Under the pieces are notes generated by a model. The model had not been told where the DNA came from. It saw only the letters and a list, made by a program, of their open reading frames with translations, and did not search any database. Source: Bacteroidales bacterium UBA3868 (GTDB taxonomy: Bacteria; Bacteroidota; Bacteroidia; Bacteroidales; WCHB1-69). Taken from it: a stretch of DNA of 11,896 bases. The stretch spans positions 1-11,896 of the forward strand of contig DGGS01000232.1 in NCBI GenBank assembly GCA_002392325.1. The letters run 5' to 3'. Within the stretch, counting starts at the first letter, position 1. The number at the start of each line of letters is the position of its first letter. Shown here in pieces: positions 6,704 through 11,896 of this stretch. The position numbers and the translations under genes were made by a program.

Positions 6704-9301
6704 CTACCGCAAACAGCGCACCGCTACCATGGGCTCATCTTCCAGTTTTCCGTCATAATAGCCATAAATGGTTTTCGGAACATTGGGAATCAAACTGAAA
6801 TAGTTGTCCGACCACTTCACCTCTTTACCAGTGGTTTCCGTCACATGCACGCCGTAACAGAATGTAGGACTTGTGAGAGTCAGTTCGAAATGATCGCCGA
6901 AGTTCTTGAGTTCCTGACGGATTTCGCCCGATTCAAATTTCATTTTGCCCAAAGAGGTGAAGAACACAACTCTCTCGGCATGAGGACTTCCATTAAGGGA
7001 AAGTTGCACGAGAGCGTATGTCGTAGCCGGTGAAACATGGAGTTTCCCGGCATCCAGAGACAGCACCTTCAAGGCCTGGTCGGCGGGCAATTTCACGCGA
7101 ACGGACTGGCGCTCATTCAAAGGAGTTCCATCAAGCGCAAAGAGTTGCCAACGCACCTCGCCATTCACGGCTGCCATTTGGTCATTAACCACATACACAT
7201 CCTGCTGGTCCACACAGAGCGCCACATTCTGGTATGCCTCCTTAAACTGATAGTGCAGGGCTTTCCAGCGGCCCGTGTAGTCGATACTGCTCCACGAGGC
7301 CACGGGCCAGCAGTCGTTGAGCTGCCAGCAGAGCGTGCCGGCGCAGCGGTCGTGCTGGATGCGGTGCGCGTCAATGGCACGACGGATGCCCAATGCCTGC
7401 ACCAGCTGGCTCATATAGGCGAACTCTTCCAGATTGTCGGTCCTAGTATAGCCGAACTCCTCCCGCATGGCCTTGCGGATAATCTCCACGCCACGCCCGT
7501 GCTTCTGGTGGTTGTTGAGCGCCGGAGAACCGATCTTGCGGTCCGCTTCGGTGGTAAATGTCTCTATAGTTGCCATTTCCGGATAGGATTGGAACCCATA
7601 CTCTGACATAAAGCGGCCCGTTTTCTCTTTCCAAACATCAAACGGTTGCTCGCCCCACCATACGCCCCAGTAATGGGAGCACCCGTGCGTGCAGCACTCG
7701 GGATGTCCCCAACCATAGGTTGGCGAAGTCGAAATATACGGGACACCCTTATGGTTTTCTTTCACTTTGTTGGCCAACATTTGTTCAAACAGCTTACTGA
7801 AATCAGTGAGCAACTGCTTGTACTGCGCGTCACTCCAGCCCAATGCGGTTTGCCAGCCCCAGTCCTCCAGACCGTTGTGCACCTCGTTGTTTCCGCACCA
7901 AAGTGCGATACAGGGGTGGTTGCGCAAGCGCTTGATCTGGTACATGGCCTCAGAATCCACATTGCGCAGAAACGCTTTATCCCCGGGATAGGGATTGCAG
8001 GCGAACATGAAATCCTGCCAAACCATCAAGCCCAATTCATCACAATAATTATAGAATGCGTCATTTTCATAGATGCCGCCGCCCCATACACGAATCATGT
8101 TCATGTTCACTTCCGCGGCATCGTGCAGAAGCCGATAATACACATCGCCGCCCTCCGGCGTGTTGAGCGTGCCCGGATAGGAGGACGCCGGAATCCAGTC
8201 AGCGCCGCGCATGAAACAGGGCTTGCCGTTAACCTTGAAGGCAAAGGACTCGCCTATCGAGTCTTTCTCGCGAATCAGTTCCACGGTGCGCAATCCGTGG
8301 CGGAGCGCGTATTGGGTTTCCTGCTTCCTGTCACTAACCGTCACTACGAATGTGTACAAATGCTGCTTGCCCATGCCGTTAGGCCACCAGAGTTTGGGGT
8401 GGGCAATCGTAACAGGAATCTCAACAACATGGTCATCATAATCCAGTTTGATGCGCTTCTCGATCTTGGCGCACCGCCCGTTTTCATCAAACACCTCTAT
8501 CAGAACCTTGCATCTTTTTCTGTCTTGCAGCGACTTGACCAACAGCTGCACCGAAGTCTCCCAACTTTCAGTAGTATCAGAAGTTGTCTTAGTATCCAGC
8601 ACATACACATCTTCCAATTTCAAGTCACTGAAACTCTCTAAACGCACATTTTTCCAAATGCCGCAAGTGATGAGTTTCGGACCCCAATCCCAACCCGACA
8701 TATACTGTGCCTTACGGGTAAACACGCGGTTGTCGGGAAGCTTGTAGGGCAGTTGGGCAGCAGCGGCAGAATCACGAGGCGACGAAGGATAAAATCTGAC
8801 AATCAATTCATTGCCCTTCTCTTTCAAGACATCCTTGACATTGAAGCGCCATTGGCGGAACATATTGTTCAACAATGTTTTATAGTCTTCTTTGTCAAAA
8901 GACTCCAGCAACTTGCCATTAAGCCACACTTCCGCGTATGTATCCAGTCCGTCAAACACAAGCCAACGGTTCTCATATTGGAGGCCATTGCCGGCGCAGT
9001 CGGCATCGAAAAGAAGGCGGTAAGTCCACACACTGTCGGCCACCCATTGCACGGAATCCTCGTTGGTGCCGAAAAAGGGATCTGGGATCAAATTGTTGGC
9101 CATCAAGTCGGTATGGATATTACCCGGTACTGTGGCGGGATACCACTGCCCTTGATACTGGAACTGCCAGTCGTTGCTTATGCAGCCCGATTTGCTATCC
9201 AGACTTTGCACTTGGGTTGCGGGCATCTTGTCCGTTTTGCAGCTCGTGAAGAACAGCAGCGGGATAAGGAGGATGAGGATAAGGGGGTGGCGGGGGGTCA
9301 T
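6704..9301 (-). CDS. Beta-mannosidase, glycoside hydrolase family 2, lipoprotein
   Basis: An 865-residue enzyme that removes terminal beta-mannose residues from mannan or N-glycan-type oligosaccharides. A signal peptide (residues 1-20) ends in FTSC with the lipidated Cys21, so the protein should be a lipoprotein facing the periplasm or outside. The GH2 layout is clear: sugar-binding jelly-roll domain (about 40-225, with GLDTYAEVWLNGK), Ig-like domain (about 230-340), TIM barrel (about 350-690), then a C-terminal beta domain. Catalytic residues are Glu473 in CGNNEVHNG (acid/base) and Glu567 in FMSEYGFQS (nucleophile). RGADWIP (365-371) and MIRVWGGGIYE (402-412) are typical of the mannosidase branch of GH2. 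The length agrees with characterised Bacteroides beta-mannosidases. The start at 9301 gives the signal peptide directly. No SusC/SusD or other glycan-utilisation genes are nearby. The upstream neighbour on the same strand is a nitroreductase 78 bp away. Confidence 0.94.
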   Translation of the reverse strand: MTPRHPLILILLIPLLFFTSCKTDKMPATQVQSLDSKSGCISNDWQFQYQGQWYPATVPGNIHTDLMANNLIPDPFFGTNEDSVQWVADSVWTYRLLFDADCAGNGLQYENRWLVFDGLDTYAEVWLNGKLLESFDKEDYKTLLNNMFRQWRFNVKDVLKEKGNELIVRFYPSSPRDSAAAAQLPYKLPDNRVFTRKAQYMSGWDWGPKLITCGIWKNVRLESFSDLKLEDVYVLDTKTTSDTTESWETSVQLLVKSLQDRKRCKVLIEVFDENGRCAKIEKRIKLDYDDHVVEIPVTIAHPKLWWPNGMGKQHLYTFVVTVSDRKQETQYALRHGLRTVELIREKDSIGESFAFKVNGKPCFMRGADWIPASSYPGTLNTPEGGDVYYRLLHDAAEVNMNMIRVWGGGIYENDAFYNYCDELGLMVWQDFMFACNPYPGDKAFLRNVDSEAMYQIKRLRNHPCIALWCGNNEVHNGLEDWGWQTALGWSDAQYKQLLTDFSKLFEQMLANKVKENHKGVPYISTSPTYGWGHPECCTHGCSHYWGVWWGEQPFDVWKEKTGRFMSEYGFQSYPEMATIETFTTEADRKIGSPALNNHQKHGRGVEIIRKAMREEFGYTRTDNLEEFAYMSQLVQALGIRRAIDAHRIQHDRCAGTLCWQLNDCWPVASWSSIDYTGRWKALHYQFKEAYQNVALCVDQQDVYVVNDQMAAVNGEVRWQLFALDGTPLNERQSVRVKLPADQALKVLSLDAGKLHVSPATTYALVQLSLNGSPHAERVVFFTSLGKMKFESGEIRQELKNFGDHFELTLTSPTFCYGVHVTETTGKEVKWSDNYFSLIPNVPKTIYGYYDGKLEDEPMVAVRCLR

Positions 9302-9320
9302 GTTTTTTGGGGGTTGGGGG

Positions 9321-9376
9321 GTGAGATGTGAGACGTAAAAGGTGAGAAGTGAGACGTGAGAGGTGAGAGGTGAGAC
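9321..9376 (+). repeat. Tandem heptad repeat, eight units of GTGAGAN
   Basis: Eight consecutive 7-bp units in perfect register start at 9321, 9328, 9335, 9342, 9349, 9356, 9363 and 9370. Seven units read GTGAGA plus a variable seventh base (T, C, A, C, G, G, C); the third is degenerate (GTAAAAG). They fill the gap between the nitroreductase stop (9380) and a G-rich stretch before the mannosidase start (9301), both genes being read leftward. On the - strand transcript they read as pyrimidine-rich NTCTCAC units, in the mannosidase leader or the nitroreductase tail. Confidence 0.9.
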
Positions 9377-9379
9377 TTT

Positions 9380-10138
9380 TTATTGTAGGAATCCTTGTTT
9401 TTTCAGGGCGTCGAGCAGGACTTGTGCGAAGTGTTCGTTATCGGCTTTGGTGTAGCGGTGTTTGGTGAACACTTGGGCGAGGTTCTCGCAGTCGGGGTTC
9501 TCGGCGAGAATCCCTTTGGTTTCAGCTGAATTCTCCTTTTCCGCATACAAAGCATCAATGCGCGCCTTGTCGTAATCCTGATAGGTCTCATAGTGGACCA
9601 TGGCCTCAAGGGGAAGTTTTTGTGTCAGGGCAGGTTTCGCAACCGGGTAGCCCATCGGGATGCACGCCACGGGGATTACATGTTCGGGCAGTTGGAGCGC
9701 CTCGATGAACTTATCGACATTGTAGGTGATGGTGCCGAGCCAGCAGAAGCCGAGTCCGAGCGATTCGGCGGCCACGCAGGCGTTTTGGGCGGCGATAAGC
9801 GCGTCTATAACGGCCCAATGGTAGGATTGGAGGTTGCTGTACGCCTCTGTTTCGGCATCGCGGAACTCGCAGTAGCGGTTAAAGCGTCGAAAATCGGCGC
9901 AGAAAGTGAGAATAACGGGCGCTTTTGTCGCCATGGGCTGGTTGAAGTGGAACGGGGCGAGTTTCTGTTTTATCGCCTCATCGCGCGTGACAATGATGCT
10001 GAACAGCTGCATATTGCCCATGGTGGAGCCGCTGCAGGCAGCTTTCAGAATCAGGTTAAGGGTTTCGTCATCCACCTTGCGGTCCGTGTACTCGCGCACG
10101 CTCACATGGTTAAACAGGGTATTTAGTGTTTCGTTCAT
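9380..10138 (-). CDS. Nitroreductase family flavin oxidoreductase (NfsA/FRP-like)
   Basis: A 252-residue FMN-dependent oxidoreductase of the nitroreductase superfamily, soluble and cytoplasmic, expected to use NAD(P)H to reduce nitro compounds, quinones or free flavin. Seen here: N-terminal HVSVREYTDRKV (11-22), whose Arg15 region binds FMN phosphate in the family; SGSTMGNMQLFSIIV (36-50), the flavin-binding loop; the helical segment DALIAAQNACVAAESLGLG (112-130), running into FCWLGT (131-136); and PMGYP (161-165). The long C-terminal helical extension and 240-250 residue length fit the NfsA/FRP branch better than the short NfnB type. The natural substrate is unknown. It is divergent from the unknown lipoprotein gene and may be read through into the mannosidase gene. 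It starts at ATG 10138. Confidence 0.92.
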   Translation of the reverse strand: MNETLNTLFNHVSVREYTDRKVDDETLNLILKAACSGSTMGNMQLFSIIVTRDEAIKQKLAPFHFNQPMATKAPVILTFCADFRRFNRYCEFRDAETEAYSNLQSYHWAVIDALIAAQNACVAAESLGLGFCWLGTITYNVDKFIEALQLPEHVIPVACIPMGYPVAKPALTQKLPLEAMVHYETYQDYDKARIDALYAEKENSAETKGILAENPDCENLAQVFTKHRYTKADNEHFAQVLLDALKKQGFLQ

Positions 10139-10153
10139 AAGAATACGATATTT

Positions 10154-10169
10154 TTTAGTATAAACTAAA
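10154..10169. repeat. Inverted repeat TTTAGT-ATAA-ACTAAA upstream of the nitroreductase gene
   Basis: A perfect 6-bp inverted repeat with a 4-bp spacer, 15 bp upstream of the nitroreductase start codon and downstream of its likely promoter. It could be an operator for a dimeric repressor or a weak leader hairpin. A/T-rich palindromes of this size also occur by chance in intergenic DNA, so the assignment is tentative. Confidence 0.4.
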
Positions 10170-10228
10170 CCAATCTTCCGAAATTATGCGGGTAATGAAT
10201 GGCTTAAATCGGGTACTTCCTTGGGGTG

Positions 10229-10236
10229 CAAAAATA
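10229..10236 (-). promoter_or_regulatory. Probable promoter -7 box for the nitroreductase gene (TATTTTTG)
   Basis: On the - strand TATTTTTG at 10236-10229 matches TAnnTTTG. A start near 10222 would give a leader of about 84 nt containing the TTTAGT/ACTAAA inverted repeat. No clear -33 element is seen, so confidence is moderate. Confidence 0.5.
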
Positions 10237-10283
10237 GTAAATAAATCCCTGAAAACGCATACTTTCCCCGAGAGTGATAAAAA

Positions 10284-10316
10284 TTTGCCATAGTATCAAT
10301 AAATATTGTATCTTTG
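10284..10316 (+). promoter_or_regulatory. Bacteroidota promoter for the lipoprotein gene (TTTG ... TATCTTTG)
   Basis: TTTG at 10284-10287 and TATCTTTG at 10309-10316, with 21 nt between them, match the -33 and -7 elements of the Bacteroidota primary sigma factor. Transcription should begin near 10323, giving a leader of about 42 nt before the ATG at 10365. The -7 box lies in a perfect 14-bp palindrome ATCTTTGCAAAGAT (10310-10323). Since TATCTTTGCAAA recurs before pckA, the palindrome may simply reflect the extended promoter consensus. Confidence 0.75.
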
Positions 10317-10364
10317 CAAAGATGCTTATTGGCATGAGAGTTTCCATTTAAAAATCATAATATC

Positions 10365-11537
10365 ATGAAAAAAGATATCTGTCTTCACCGCATTCTGGCA
10401 CCAGCAATAGTCCTCCTTGCCATCTTTTTCACTTCCTGTATAATAGACCCTATTGAGCCGATTCCCCAACCGCAACCCATCGACTACACGCCTGAAGTGA
10501 ATGATCCCGTCACCAATGATTTCACCATGGTGAAAGCGTGCATCGGACTGACGCGGGCTTCCGCCGAAACCATTCTAAACGACAATGGTTTCATTTCTAA
10601 CGGGGAACGCTATGTCAAGACGGAGAATAATGTGACCAAAACTCTTTCTCTTTGGTCGCCCAGTCAGGGCTGCGTCAAACAAGGTGAACTTTATGTGAAA
10701 GACGAAGGTTTGTCCGTCATGTTGCCGGTTTTCAAGCAATGGATGCTGGAATTTCGGGCATCCACAGCCTTCACCAAACTGGTGCGTTCACACTATTCAT
10801 TGAAAGTAGATGAAAACAACCAGGTTTTCAACACTCCAGAAGAACTGCTTTCCGCCTTGGAAACGATAGATTCCTCCTCGAATGTCAATATTTCATTTAC
10901 GGGCAATGATATCTATGCCAATGAATACGAAATATTCCTGACGACCGGTTACACGAACTGGGTGGAATTGCGCATCTACAATTCCCAGGCGGGGTCACCT
11001 TCGGGAGACGGCACACAAGGCAATTTGCAAAATGAAGATTTACATAAAAACATCCTGATTTCCAAAGTGGATTATCTCACCTTTCGTCCCAAAGGATTTT
11101 ATGCCTTAAATGTGCAAAATCCGGATCCTTCGGGCAATGAGATTCCTTTCTTATCCCAATACCAATCACCGGGCGACTTCGGAAGCATCAAACTATTTTA
11201 CCAAAACACCAACAACCTGCTGCTGTCAGGATCCATCATTTGGTCGGGATGCGGCCATCTGGATTTCCCAGACCATTTCAAAAACGGATTAACGCTGAAC
11301 AACGGACTCCCCTATCCCGGACAAAACAAAGTGTCATTCATCAACAATTCCGGCAACTATATCACCACTTCCGAAGAAACAGATCTACAACACATCTGGC
11401 AGACCGTGTCCAAGCAGAAAGAATTCCAACACTATTATGGCAACACCCATAAGAAAGTGGCGGTTTACTTGTACACGCCCAGCGTCGGTATTGGCAATCC
11501 CGCCGACTGGTATTACCTGGTGTTTGTAGAACAATAG
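10365..11537 (+). CDS. Lipoprotein of unknown function
   Basis: A 390-residue protein I do not recognise. The N-terminus is a lipoprotein signal with lipobox FTSC and lipidated Cys25, followed by a proline-rich linker (DPIEPIPQPQP, 28-38) that likely tethers a globular part to a membrane. Residues about 45-205 look like one alpha/beta region, with MVKACIGLTRASAETILNDN (55-74) and a matching helix LLSALETI near 161-168. A Ser/Gly/Asn-rich linker (about 207-225) follows. Residues about 228-390 look like a beta-rich second domain with IIWSGCGHLDFPDHF (291-305), ending WYYLVFVEQ. It has no T9SS-type C-terminal signal and no catalytic motif I can name. It has its own promoter and stands alone between nitroreductase (divergent) and pckA. 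The start ATG at 10365 is the only one giving the signal peptide. Confidence 0.85.
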   Translation: MKKDICLHRILAPAIVLLAIFFTSCIIDPIEPIPQPQPIDYTPEVNDPVTNDFTMVKACIGLTRASAETILNDNGFISNGERYVKTENNVTKTLSLWSPSQGCVKQGELYVKDEGLSVMLPVFKQWMLEFRASTAFTKLVRSHYSLKVDENNQVFNTPEELLSALETIDSSSNVNISFTGNDIYANEYEIFLTTGYTNWVELRIYNSQAGSPSGDGTQGNLQNEDLHKNILISKVDYLTFRPKGFYALNVQNPDPSGNEIPFLSQYQSPGDFGSIKLFYQNTNNLLLSGSIIWSGCGHLDFPDHFKNGLTLNNGLPYPGQNKVSFINNSGNYITTSEETDLQHIWQTVSKQKEFQHYYGNTHKKVAVYLYTPSVGIGNPADWYYLVFVEQ

Positions 11538-11584
11538 TTTTCTTTATTATATTATTTCAAGTGTAATACAAGCAGAGAAATTGT

Positions 11585-11592
11585 TATCTTTG
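11585..11592 (+). promoter_or_regulatory. Promoter -7 box for pckA (TATCTTTG)
   Basis: TATCTTTG is followed by CAAA, the same extended form as upstream of the lipoprotein gene. The start should be near 11599, giving a leader of about 100 nt. The -33 position holds only a weak TTTC (11555-11558). Confidence 0.65.
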
Positions 11593-11619
11593 CAAACATA
11601 TTCTGCCAAGGTGAAGCGG

Positions 11620-11644
11620 TATCGTAATTTCCACCATTACAATA
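11620..11644 (+). other. Small hairpin in the pckA leader
   Basis: TATCGTAAT can pair with ATTACAATA (8 pairs, one C-A mismatch) around a 7-nt loop TTCCACC. No T tract follows, so it is not a terminator. It may be a weak leader structure or chance; no known riboswitch class is recognised. Confidence 0.35.
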
Positions 11645-11699
11645 ACATAGATTAATCACCCATACGATCATCAATATTAAAATCATTAAAAAATACATC

Positions 11700-11896
11700 A
11701 TGAAAGATCTCAAAGAGCAATTGAAAGACCTCGGCGTCCTTGATCCTGTTGAAATTTACCACAACCTGTCATACGATGAGTTGTACGAGCACGAAACCAA
11801 CCCCGCGCTGACGGGTTATGAGAAGGCCTACAAGACCAAATCCGGCGCCTTGTCTGTGGACACCGGCATCTTCACCGGCCGTTCGCCCAAGGACAA
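11700..11896 (+). CDS. pckA: Phosphoenolpyruvate carboxykinase (ATP), 3' partial
   Basis: Only the first 65 codons are in the window; the frame runs open through its end. PckA interconverts oxaloacetate + ATP with phosphoenolpyruvate + CO2 + ADP in the cytoplasm. In fermentative Bacteroidales it often runs toward CO2 fixation, feeding the fumarate-succinate branch. The N-terminus aligns with family members: [25 protein letters not shown], the L-G-L/V-x-x-x-x-x-x-Y-x-N-L-S-Y-x-x-L pattern, then [19 protein letters not shown] at the window edge, the strongly conserved T-G-R-S-P-K-D-K of ATP-type enzymes. The start ATG at 11700 follows an A-rich leader (ATTAAAAAATACATC) with no Shine-Dalgarno, and a -7 box lies about 108 nt upstream. 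Confidence 0.93.
   Translation, partial: MKDLKEQLKDLGVLDPVEIYHNLSYDELYEHETNPALTGYEKAYKTKSGALSVDTGIFTGRSPKD

Noticed and set aside
7646..8641. Open frame of 331 codons on the + strand, antisense to the mannosidase gene
   Set aside because: The opposite frame encodes a GH2 enzyme with both catalytic Glu residues; the antisense product has no recognisable domain or promoter.
9321..9376. CRISPR array or attachment-site interpretation of the heptad repeats
   Set aside because: Units are 7 bp with no unique spacers, no cas genes and no integrase nearby.
10310..10323. Perfect palindrome ATCTTTGCAAAGAT as a repressor operator
   Set aside because: It coincides with the extended -7 sequence TATCTTTGCAAA that also occurs before pckA, so the promoter consensus explains most of it.

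Overview
The window looks like a chromosomal segment from a member of the Bacteroidota, most likely Bacteroidales. The signs are promoter -7 boxes of the TAnnTTTG type (at least five, two of them extended as TATCTTTGCAAA), short A-rich leaders with no Shine-Dalgarno, Bacteroidota-style lipoproteins (FTSC lipobox), a PorX-type regulator tied to the type IX secretion system (T9SS), and a pckA leader typical of succinate-forming fermenters. There are no rRNA or tRNA genes, CRISPR arrays, insertion sequences or phage genes. Most of it is ordinary core and envelope genome.

Left part (1-2400): the C-terminal ~390 residues of a MATE/DinF-type multidrug exporter (+), whose 3' end overlaps by 14 bp the 3' end of a convergent TerC/Alx-family membrane protein (-). 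The TerC leader (about 2241-2389, - strand) is the best find here. It has a -7 box, a fold that looks like a yybP-ykoY (Mn2+) riboswitch aptamer, and an intrinsic terminator whose 5' arm is the same sequence that closes aptamer helix P1. That makes a readable ON-switch for a family known for manganese handling.

Middle (2401-4966): diverging from terC is a tight two-gene operon (3 bp gap), an AlgI/DltB-like MBOAT O-acyltransferase followed by an AlgJ/AlgX-like SGNH-type partner. It is likely an envelope glycan O-acylation machine of unknown substrate.

Right-middle (4981-10138): three genes on the - strand, in transcription order a nitroreductase-family flavoenzyme, a lipoprotein GH2 beta-mannosidase, and porX (response-regulator receiver plus PglZ domain). 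Both gaps in this run hold G/purine-rich, low-complexity DNA on the + strand: eight tandem heptads (GTGAGAN) before the mannosidase start, and a G-run tract with a canonical G-quadruplex pattern before porX.

Right end (10139-11896): a lipoprotein of unrecognised function (+) with a good promoter, then the start of ATP-dependent phosphoenolpyruvate carboxykinase (pckA, +), cut by the window edge.

The genes do not form one pathway. The clear functional units are the riboswitch-terC unit, the MBOAT-SGNH pair, and perhaps the - strand run. I see no wholly new multi-gene system. The items most worth following are the switch upstream of terC, the acylation pair, the heptad/G-run spacers and the unknown lipoprotein.
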